This document shows, piece after piece, positions 57,359-64,000 of a DNA stretch of 64,000 nt (position 1 is its first letter; each line of letters opens with the position of its first letter). The notes beneath the pieces were generated by a model. That model searched no databases. It saw only the letters and a program-made list of their open reading frames with translations, and was not told the DNA's origin. The position numbers were made by a program, and so were the translations under genes. The stretch covers positions 17,833-81,832 of the forward strand of contig DASZTS010000113.1 of the NCBI GenBank assembly GCA_035547915.1, in the 5' to 3' direction. The stretch is from DASSFG01 sp035547915. GTDB lineage: Bacteria; Planctomycetota; Planctomycetia; Pirellulales; JAICIG01.

Positions 57359-59015
57359 AGCTTTGCACTCCCAATTCTTGAAACCGCTCGGGGCGCCAAC
57401 GATGGATGACGACGCTATGTTTGTCCGAGCCGGCGGCAGCGAAGCGGGCCACCGGTTCGCCGGCGTGGGACATGAGCAGCCGCATCGTTTCGCTGCGGCG
57501 ACTATCGGCGGCCAGTTCCGCCTGCTCGACGACGACAAAAGCCAGAGCCGGGTCGCTGAAGGCGGCCTGCGCCGCTTCGTATCGATAGGTCTTGCGGCCG
57601 GTGTACAGTGCCGTCCAACCGCGGCTGTCGAGTACGGCCACCGACCGGTCGGCGTTTTCGGTCAACCACCGCGCGGCCTCGCGATGCGCTCCGCGGCTGG
57701 CGTGCAGCGGCGCGAAACAATCGGCCGAGCATAGGAGCACGACGCACAGCGGCATGGCTACGGGCAAGACCATTCGTAGCGGCATCGCCGAGCGAGGCCA
57801 TGCCGCGCCCAGCACCGACCGCGGGAGAACGGCGGCCAACCACGTAGCGACCACCAAGGCACCCGCTCCGGCCCAGCCGACGCCCAACACCACGAGAAGC
57901 AGCATGTGCCTCGTCGACAGATAACCGGCCCGCGCGGCGACAAAGAGCCCCGCCGCCACCAGCGCGGCGCACAGGCATTGCATGAAACGATCGAGCGGCA
58001 TGACGAGCGTCCGCCGAGCCGCTGCCAGTCCGATCAGCGCCAACACGCCGAGCCAATAGTGCATGGTCTGGGCCAGCTCATGGAACAGCCTAGCTGCGGC
58101 TGCCAGATAGCCCTGGAAGCGACTCGTCGTCGAGGTGTCTTTTTTGCCGAAAACGAGACGACCCGTCCCCGCCAACTCCCAGCGCGGCTCGACCGCGGCG
58201 GGCTCGATGCCGGCGACGAAGCTGTTGAGCGGCGCCGCCTCGGCGGCCCCACCGCGCCCGGTCAATCGGCTCAATGCCGCGTCGGCCGTACCGGCGCCGC
58301 AACCAACAAGGTATGGCACCAAGAGGGCCGCCAGCCCACACGAATAGCAGGCCACGGCACGCGCCGCAGCGATCCAGTTTTGGCGGTGGCCGCGCGCGAT
58401 CTGTAGCCATGCCAAGGCCGCGATCAGCGCCGCCGGCAAGACCAACGACTCGCCGCGGCTGGTCAATGCCAGGCCCGTCAGACCACCGCACAGCGACAAC
58501 CACAGCGGCGACGCATAGGAAGCGCTCGGCCGCGGCACGCAAAAATAGCGGGTGGCCGCCCACAGGGCCGTGCAGACGAGAGCCAGGTGGGTGCTGTCGC
58601 TCAGACCGTCGGCACCCAGTCGCGCAATTCCGCCCAACAGGCAATAGAGCGCCGCGCCCACGAGCGCGGCCTTCTCGCCGTGCAGCCGGCGGAACAGTGC
58701 ATGAACCGGGGTGACCGAGCCCACCAGTGGAATCGCGGCGGCCAGTTGCAAGCAAATGGCCCAATTCTCGACGTCGATCGCCCCGGCTGCGACGAGGGTG
58801 CGATGGACGAGCCAGCCGAACCAGGGAAAGAGAGGCTGCTCGGGTTGCACGCGCATGGTAGCGGCAAATCCGTCGCGCTCGAAACTCTGGGCGACGATCA
58901 GATAGCGGACGCAATCCTGGGCCGGCACGACGGCCCGCGCAATGGTCCAGACCTGGATCAAGCAAGCCAGCAAGACGAGGCCGCCGACCGTCGCGGTTTT
59001 GCGTGGAAAGTCCAT
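57348..59015 (-). CDS. membrane glycosyltransferase, GT39 (PMT)-like
   Basis: A 555-residue polytopic membrane protein with about 10-12 hydrophobic segments, then a soluble C-terminal part (from about residue 445). The first loop carries VVPAQDCVRYLIVAQSFERD, the acidic loop-1 position seen in GT39-type (dolichyl-phosphate-mannose protein mannosyltransferase) and ArnT-like enzymes, and later PLNSFVAGIEPAAVEPRWEL. The C-terminal segment SDPALAFVVVEQAELAADSR is soluble and polar. It transfers a sugar from a polyprenyl-phosphate donor, which would fit the prenyl-phosphoryl pentose pathway at 24-27 kb. The link is inferred only. Confidence 0.75.
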   Translation of the reverse strand: MDFPRKTATVGGLVLLACLIQVWTIARAVVPAQDCVRYLIVAQSFERDGFAATMRVQPEQPLFPWFGWLVHRTLVAAGAIDVENWAICLQLAAAIPLVGSVTPVHALFRRLHGEKAALVGAALYCLLGGIARLGADGLSDSTHLALVCTALWAATRYFCVPRPSASYASPLWLSLCGGLTGLALTSRGESLVLPAALIAALAWLQIARGHRQNWIAAARAVACYSCGLAALLVPYLVGCGAGTADAALSRLTGRGGAAEAAPLNSFVAGIEPAAVEPRWELAGTGRLVFGKKDTSTTSRFQGYLAAAARLFHELAQTMHYWLGVLALIGLAAARRTLVMPLDRFMQCLCAALVAAGLFVAARAGYLSTRHMLLLVVLGVGWAGAGALVVATWLAAVLPRSVLGAAWPRSAMPLRMVLPVAMPLCVVLLCSADCFAPLHASRGAHREAARWLTENADRSVAVLDSRGWTALYTGRKTYRYEAAQAAFSDPALAFVVVEQAELAADSRRSETMRLLMSHAGEPVARFAAAGSDKHSVVIHRWRPERFQELGVQSYAR

Positions 59016-59189
59016 CCGTGGACATGCTTTGGGTAGGTTGTCGTCGGAGTTTGGGCACCGGGCACGGTGACGGGAGGCAAGCGAGCCCGGGGAACTCCCA
59101 GAGAGGCGGCAAGAGTAGCCCGCACCGCGACGCGGGTCAATGCGGATGTTGGGCGATTTGCCGAAGCGGCGGTACCCTGTTGGTGTGGG

Positions 59190-60260
59190 TCAACCGTTTT
59201 CTGCATGCAAGAAGAGGTCTATTCCCAAACGCTCGGCGACGACCGTGAAGCTCGCTCGCGGTAGACCGGCCGTCAAGGCGAGCCGCTCCAGGTCGGCCGC
59301 CGTGCGGTAGATGAGGTACCAGTTGCCGATCCACTCCATGTAGGCCCGGGTCGGATTGTGTGGAGCGAAGTTGCCGACCGAGAGCATGCCGCCGCCGGCC
59401 AACCGCTGCCAGAACAGCCGCAGCAGCTTGGCCGCCGCCTCGTCGGGCAGGTAATCGAACAGCCCGCTACAGAGCAAGAAATCGGCCTCGGCCAAGACTT
59501 CCGCGGCACGCGGCTTATCGACCAGCCGGAACAGGTTTTCCCGCAGCGTGACGAGCTGCCCGGCGTCGATCAACGTGGTCAGGCATTCTTGCGCCCGGTC
59601 GAGGGCCGCCTGATCGAGATCGAGCAGCGTCAGTCGGACGCGGCGGCGGTCCGACACGGGTAGTGAATCCAGCGCCAGGCGCACGTCGAGGCCCGGTCCG
59701 CAGCCGACGCTGACGACGTGGAACGCTCGCCCGGTGGGAGCGGCCAGGCAGCGTTCGACCAGCGTGGCGGCCGACCGCTCGGTACGGGCCCGCACGGCTT
59801 CCACGGCAGCCTGGCCCTGAAAATATCTGTCGAAGAGCCGGCCCAGCGGATGCGCAACACACGTCCGCTGCCAAAACCGCTCGAACATTTCGAAATCGCC
59901 CGCATATCCACGGGGTTTGAAGCGGGCCCGCTCGTGCAACCAGCCGACCACGAGCAGGCTGCCGGCGGCAGCCCAGAACTCGCCCGACGGCAATTGGTTC
60001 TCCTTTCCCCAACAGTCGATCGCCGTCAGGTGGTCGAGCGCGCGATCCATGGCGCTGCTGACCAAGGCATAGCCGAGCTTTTCGTCGGCCCAGCCGGAGG
60101 AAAGTGCCTCGGCCCGCTCGAGATCGGCAACGAGCCGCCGGCCGATCTCGCGAGCCCGGACGGCCAGCGACGCCTGGCCCCCGGCCGGACTGCGGGGATC
60201 GCGTCCGGGTCCGTCCGCGTCGGGGTGCTGGGCGTCGGTCGGATGCGGTCCCAAAACCAT
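59190..60260 (-). CDS. class I SAM-dependent methyltransferase (EF/PhcB-like family)
   Basis: A 356-residue methyltransferase. The N-terminal half has the RFKPRGYAGDFEMFERFWQR stretch that I associate with extracellular-factor (3-hydroxypalmitic acid methyl ester) biosynthesis proteins of the PhcB type, and the C-terminal half has the SAM fold: FHVVSVGCGPGLDVRLALDS, RLTLLDLDQAALDRAQEC and FDYLPDEAAAKLLRLFWQ. An ester-forming methylation of an acid is one possibility. The start ATG at 60260 is chosen since the frame above it would overlap the cpaF-type gene and has no homology. Family assignment is from memory of motifs only. Confidence 0.72.
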   Translation of the reverse strand: MVLGPHPTDAQHPDADGPGRDPRSPAGGQASLAVRAREIGRRLVADLERAEALSSGWADEKLGYALVSSAMDRALDHLTAIDCWGKENQLPSGEFWAAAGSLLVVGWLHERARFKPRGYAGDFEMFERFWQRTCVAHPLGRLFDRYFQGQAAVEAVRARTERSAATLVERCLAAPTGRAFHVVSVGCGPGLDVRLALDSLPVSDRRRVRLTLLDLDQAALDRAQECLTTLIDAGQLVTLRENLFRLVDKPRAAEVLAEADFLLCSGLFDYLPDEAAAKLLRLFWQRLAGGGMLSVGNFAPHNPTRAYMEWIGNWYLIYRTAADLERLALTAGLPRASFTVVAERLGIDLFLHAENG

Positions 60261-60449
60261 ACGACCGTTGTAACCGGCCCGGTCGTTCGCCGCCAGAACG
60301 GCCCACCGATCCGCCGCGCAACGTGAGCTATCCTTTTTCAGCCGAATCCTCGCTTTTGGCAGCCGTTTTCGAGCTGGTCCACAAGCCTGTCGGAAACAGC
60401 GGAATCTTATCGTCTTCAACAAGTCTTCTAACAAACATCTGCGTGCACC

Positions 60450-61775
60450 ATGGCAAAAGTGATTGCTGCCCCTCTCCGCCCCGGCGAGCGCACCCCCGAA
60501 TCGAACTTTGAAGATCTGAAGCGGCGCATTCACGGCAAGCTCGTCGACAAGCTCGATCTGTCGAAGGTGGGCGATCTCGACGGCGAGGTCCTCCGCCGCG
60601 AAATCCGGCTGGTCATCGAGCACCTGTGCGACGCCGAAGACACACTGCTCAACCGCAACGAGCGGGAACGGCTGGTCGAAGAAGTGCTCGACGAGACGTT
60701 CGGGCTCGGGCCGCTAGAACTGCTGCTCAAGGACCCGACGATCAGCGATATCCTGATCAACGGTCCGAAGAACATCTACTGCGAGCGCCGCGGCAAGATG
60801 GAAAAGACGACGGTCGCGTTCCGCGACAACGGCCACCTGATGCAGATCATCGACCGCATCGTCTCGCGGGTGGGACGCCGGGTGGACGAAATCTGCCCGA
60901 TGGTCGACGCGCGCTTGCCCGACGGCTCCCGTGTGAACGCCATCATTCCGCCCCTGGCACTCGACGGCGCGGCGGTCTCCATTCGTCGTTTCGGCGCCAA
61001 TCCGCTGAAGCTGGAAGACCTGCTCAACTTCAAGGCCTTCACCCCGGAAATGGTGATGCTCCTCGAAGGTGCCATCAAGGCGCGATTGAACATCATCATC
61101 GCCGGCGGTACCGGCTCTGGTAAGACGACGTTGCTCAACACGCTGTCGAGCTTCATCTCCAACAGCGACCGCATCGTGACGATCGAGGACGCGGCCGAAT
61201 TGCAGCTCCAACAAGACCACGTGGTGCGGTTGGAGACCCGTCCGCCCAACATCGAAGGTAAGGGCGCGATCACGGCCACCGACCTGGTTCGCAACGCCCT
61301 GCGTATGCGGCCCGAACGAATCATCATCGGCGAGTGCCGCGGTCCCGAGACGCTCGACATGCTGCAAGCCATGAACACGGGCCACGAAGGCTCGTTGACG
61401 ACGATCCACGCCAATACGCCGCGCGACGCCGTCGCCCGTATCGAGACGATGATCATGATGGCCGGATTCGACCTGCCGCTGAAGGCCATGCGGCAGCAGG
61501 TGTCCAGCGCCGTCGACCTGATCATCCAGGCCAACCGTTTGCAAGGAGGCCCGCGCAAGATCACGCACATCACCGAGGTCATCGGCATGGAGCAGGACAC
61601 GATCGTGATGCAAGACATTTACCATTACACACAGGAAGGCATCGACGAACGCGGTCGCGCGTTTGGCCGCTTCGAGGCCACCGGCGTGCGGCCGACGTTC
61701 ATGGACCGCCTGGAATCGGCCGGTGTACGGCTGCCGGCCAGCGCCTTCCGACAGAGAGTGATGTTGGTGGACTGA
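60450..61775 (+). CDS. cpaF: Tad/Flp pilus assembly ATPase CpaF (TadA)
   Basis: A 441-residue secretion ATPase: an N-terminal region with EVLDETFGLGPLELLLKDPT and a nucleotide-binding domain with IIAGGTGSGKTTLLNTLSSF (Walker A), IVTIEDAAELQLQQDHVVRL (Asp box), IIIGECRGPETLDMLQAMNT and SLTTIHANTPRDAVARIETM (His box). It powers assembly of the Tad/Flp pilus across the membrane. It lies upstream of tadB and tadC with overlapping or 6-base spacing, so the three are one operon. Pilin, CpaE, CpaC and TadD genes are not in the window, though the locus may extend past its end. Confidence 0.95.
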   Translation: MAKVIAAPLRPGERTPESNFEDLKRRIHGKLVDKLDLSKVGDLDGEVLRREIRLVIEHLCDAEDTLLNRNERERLVEEVLDETFGLGPLELLLKDPTISDILINGPKNIYCERRGKMEKTTVAFRDNGHLMQIIDRIVSRVGRRVDEICPMVDARLPDGSRVNAIIPPLALDGAAVSIRRFGANPLKLEDLLNFKAFTPEMVMLLEGAIKARLNIIIAGGTGSGKTTLLNTLSSFISNSDRIVTIEDAAELQLQQDHVVRLETRPPNIEGKGAITATDLVRNALRMRPERIIIGECRGPETLDMLQAMNTGHEGSLTTIHANTPRDAVARIETMIMMAGFDLPLKAMRQQVSSAVDLIIQANRLQGGPRKITHITEVIGMEQDTIVMQDIYHYTQEGIDERGRAFGRFEATGVRPTFMDRLESAGVRLPASAFRQRVMLVD

Positions 61776-62740
61776 TGGATCCCATCCTGCTCATTTCGAT
61801 CGCGGCCTTTCTCGGCGTCTCGGCGCTCGTCGCCGGGCTGCTGACGGTCTTCCGCGCCGATACCGACAACCGCATCGAAGACCGGCTCGACCTGCTCACA
61901 AGCTCACGCTCGGGCAAGTCCGACTCGCGCGACGCACCCAGTGTGCTGCACAAGCCCATCGACGCGGTGCCCGGCTTCTTCGACGCGGTGGTGGAACGGT
62001 TTCAACGCCTGCGTTTGCTGTTCGACCAGGCCGACACCTCGCTCAAGCCGTCGCAGTTCGCGGCCATTTCGGCCGGCTTGGGGTTGATCGCCTGTGCGGG
62101 CGCGGCCTATGCCGGCGTGCAACTGGCGATGGCCCCGGCCATCGGTGTGTCGGCCGCCGCGCTCCCACTGCTGTGGCTCATCTTCAAGCGGCGGCAGCGT
62201 CTGAAGAAGTTTGCCGTGCAGTTGCCCGATGCGCTGGAATTGATTTCGCGAGCGTTGCGGGCCGGTCACAGCCTCGCGGCCGGGTTCAACCTGGTCAACG
62301 ACGAAATGTCGTTGCCCATCTGCCGCGAATTCGGCCGCGTATCGGAAGAGCACAACCTGGGCATTCCGCTGGAAGACGCATTGAACTCGCTCACCGACCG
62401 CGTGCCCAACCTCGACCTACGGTTCTTCACGACGGCCGTGATTCTGCAACGGCAGACGGGTGGCGACCTGGCCGAGATTCTGGACAAGATCGGTTACATC
62501 ATCCGCGAACGGTTCAAGATCTGGGGGCAGGTGCAAGCTCTGACGGGCGAAGGTCGCCTATCGGGTGCGGTCTTGTTAGGCCTGCCGCCGGCCCTGTTCC
62601 TGGCCGTCTACCGCATGAACCCCGACTACATCATGGTTCTGTTTACCGATCCGATGGGTAAGCAGATGCTGGCCGGGGCCATCGCGCTCCAGGTGGTCGG
62701 CGCGCTGGTCATCAAGAAAATCATCAATATCAAGGTATAG
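61775..62740 (+). CDS. tadB: Tad pilus inner membrane protein TadB
   Basis: A 321-residue polytopic protein with a T2SSF-type domain: MDPILLISIAAFLGVSALVA (first helix), FAVQLPDALELISRALRAGH SLAAGF, then EEHNLGIPLEDALNSLTDRV and FFTTAVILQRQTGGDLAEIL DKIG. The start ATG at 61775 overlaps the cpaF stop (TGATG). It is an integral-membrane partner of CpaF and TadC in Tad pilus or pseudopilin export. Confidence 0.93.
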   Translation: MDPILLISIAAFLGVSALVAGLLTVFRADTDNRIEDRLDLLTSSRSGKSDSRDAPSVLHKPIDAVPGFFDAVVERFQRLRLLFDQADTSLKPSQFAAISAGLGLIACAGAAYAGVQLAMAPAIGVSAAALPLLWLIFKRRQRLKKFAVQLPDALELISRALRAGHSLAAGFNLVNDEMSLPICREFGRVSEEHNLGIPLEDALNSLTDRVPNLDLRFFTTAVILQRQTGGDLAEILDKIGYIIRERFKIWGQVQALTGEGRLSGAVLLGLPPALFLAVYRMNPDYIMVLFTDPMGKQMLAGAIALQVVGALVIKKIINIKV

Positions 62741-62746
62741 ACGAAC

Positions 62747-63727
62747 GTGCTCCTGGCTGACTTTCTTTCTACCGAGATGGTCGTCTCACTGGCCGTGTTT
62801 GGCTTGTTTGCCACCGGTATCTGGTGGCTGTTGGAATACATGGCCAACAACAAGGACCGGGCCACCGAGCGGCTCGACGAGTTGAAGGATCCGGGGCTGC
62901 GCCGACGCAAGGCCGAAGAGGTGGCCAATCTCGTCAAGAAGCAAGACGCCATGACGCGGGTGTTGCAAAAAGCGACTCCCGCCCTGGCCAAACCGCTACA
63001 GCCCAAGAACGAGTTGGAGGCGAGTAAGCTGAAGGCCAAGTTGGCCTCGGCCGGCTTCCGCGGCGAAACGGCGGCTTCGATCTTCTTGGGCATGAAGTTC
63101 GCCGGCCTGATGGTCGGACTGCTCATCAGCGGCGTCACACTCGCCGCCGTGTCGGCTTTCGACCGGCAGTCGATCATGTATGCCGTCAGCGTGGCGGGGT
63201 GCATGTTCTACATACCCGAGATCTTCGTGTTCATACTGGGCAGCCGCCGCCGCGAAGCGATCTTCTTGGGTCTGCCCGACGCGCTCGATCTGATGGTCGT
63301 GTGCGTCGAGGCCGGGTTGGGTCTCGATCAGGCCATGCGCAAAGTGGCCGACGAAATGAAGAAGACCTATCCCGTCATCTCCGAGGAATTCGGCCTGGCG
63401 AACTTTCAACTTCAGATGGGTCGTCACAAGGCCGACGTGTTGCACGAGCTGGGTGTGCGCAGCGGCGTCGAAGACTTGCGCTCGCTGGCGGCCATCTTGA
63501 TCCAGGCCGACAAGTTCGGCTCGAGCGTGGCCCAGGCCCTACGCGTGCAAAGCGATTCGATGCGCACCCGCCGCCGGCAACTGGCCGAAGAAAAAGCGGC
63601 CAAGACGGCGGTGAAGCTCATCTTCCCGCTCGTGCTCTTCATCTTCCCCGGCATCTTCGTGGTGCTGGTCGGCCCGGCGGCCATTACGATGGTCCGCGAG
63701 ATGTTCCCGATGATGGCCGGCCAGTAG
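62747..63727 (+). CDS. tadC: Tad pilus inner membrane protein TadC
   Basis: A 326-residue T2SSF-type membrane protein: GTG start at 62747, six bases after the tadB stop. Transmembrane segments near residues 10-30, 105-135, 140-160 and 295-320. The T2SSF core is LPDALDLMVVCVEAGLGLDQ AMRKVAD and FGSSVAQALRVQSDSMRTRR. It is the third gene of the Tad block, matching TadC (GspF-like). No further tad gene is seen before the window ends; the next start is a secreted protein at 63912. Confidence 0.93.
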   Translation: MLLADFLSTEMVVSLAVFGLFATGIWWLLEYMANNKDRATERLDELKDPGLRRRKAEEVANLVKKQDAMTRVLQKATPALAKPLQPKNELEASKLKAKLASAGFRGETAASIFLGMKFAGLMVGLLISGVTLAAVSAFDRQSIMYAVSVAGCMFYIPEIFVFILGSRRREAIFLGLPDALDLMVVCVEAGLGLDQAMRKVADEMKKTYPVISEEFGLANFQLQMGRHKADVLHELGVRSGVEDLRSLAAILIQADKFGSSVAQALRVQSDSMRTRRRQLAEEKAAKTAVKLIFPLVLFIFPGIFVVLVGPAAITMVREMFPMMAGQ

Positions 63728-63911
63728 AACTTGCCCATCTCGCCCGCCTTCGACCGCGGGCTTAACGGTCGGCGAAGCTGGTAGGGACGCTCAACCACTT
63801 CGCATGAGCCGCCGCCCATTGCCGATATTAGCTAATGTGCGGAGCGCACGGCAAATTCGCATTTTATCCTCGCGGCCAGGACGCGGCCGCCGACCTTCGG
63901 GAGACACGAAG

Positions 63912-64000
63912 ATGGTTCAGCGATCGGTATTGTTGGTGGCCGCAGTCGTGTTGGTGTTCTCCGGCAACTCCGACGCAGGATGGTTTCAACGGGGGAAACG
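63912..64000 (+). CDS. start of a secreted protein (cut by the window end)
   Basis: An open frame from ATG at 63912 with GGGAG about nine bases upstream. The first residues, VQRSVLLVAAVVLVFSGNSD then AGWFQRGK, form a signal peptide. Only about 29 codons are visible. Product unknown; it lies 184 bases after tadC on the same strand. Confidence 0.6.
   Translation, partial: MVQRSVLLVAAVVLVFSGNSDAGWFQRGK

Noticed and set aside
1..64000. tRNA, rRNA, CRISPR arrays, transposase or integrase genes
   Set aside because: None recognised on either strand by eye; short tRNA genes could be missed without a covariance search, but no CCA-ended cloverleaf was noticed.

Overview
The window looks like a chromosomal segment of a high-GC planctomycete, probably a member of the Pirellulales or a relative. 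This is inferred from gene content: a DUF1559 protein with a type IV pilin-type N-terminus, a DUF1501 twin-arginine protein, sugar phosphate isomerase-like TIM barrels (one secreted), secreted carboxymuconolactone decarboxylase (CMD)-like proteins, a Uma2 gene and Tad secretion genes. No rRNA, tRNA, CRISPR array, phage or transposase gene was seen.

Layout. 0-5.2 kb: a minus-strand cassette (double-CMD protein, DUF1559 pseudopilin, small lipoprotein, second double-CMD protein) and a small secreted protein. 5.4-10.7 kb: a secreted hypothetical protein, VOC and YdeI-type proteins, an ArsR regulator with an AHSA1 protein and a tiny membrane protein, a nitrilase and a membrane protein. 10.7-21 kb: ceramidase-like and isomerase-like pair, soluble transhydrogenase SthA, DUF1501 protein, molybdopterin-domain protein, lactate permease, DUF4186 protein, TolC-like secreted protein. 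21-30 kb: HlyD adaptor, tartrate/malate dehydrogenase-like enzyme, a HAD-UbiA / DprE1-like / DprE2-like set (prenyl-phosphoryl pentose chemistry), a secreted metallopeptidase and LutA. 30-36 kb: late heme genes (HemD-HemE fusion and protoporphyrinogen oxidase) with a Uma2 gene between them, a thioesterase, a CPBP protease and a secreted isomerase-like protein. 36.8-42.3 kb: a membrane-anchored DUF1559 variant, then a 3.7-kb segment bounded by two copies of the mutM 5' end and carrying a HEAT-repeat protein and an AAA ATPase + TOPRIM pair (candidate anti-phage system), then mutM. 42-53 kb: Wza-like export lipoprotein, a giant AsmA/TamB-like protein, DksA-type zinc finger protein, response regulator and RND pump. 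53-60 kb: BshB1-like deacetylase, a tandem-duplicated Cys-domain protein, an operon of phosphodiesterase, methyltransferase and membrane glycosyltransferase, and another methyltransferase. 60-64 kb: cpaF-tadB-tadC and the start of a further secreted protein.

The most striking structure outside genes is a family of six 98-100 bp intergenic elements with about 20-bp imperfect terminal inverted repeats, a central hairpin able to act as a terminator, and TNA-type flanks at most ends. These are probably non-autonomous (MITE-like) elements. One forms the stop codon of the YdeI-type gene and one lies 7 bp from the start of the hlyD-type gene. A different 68-bp MITE with TTA target duplications lies next to one copy. 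Short genes found by eye include the 54-residue membrane protein at 8111-8275 and the 66-residue protein before the lactate permease.
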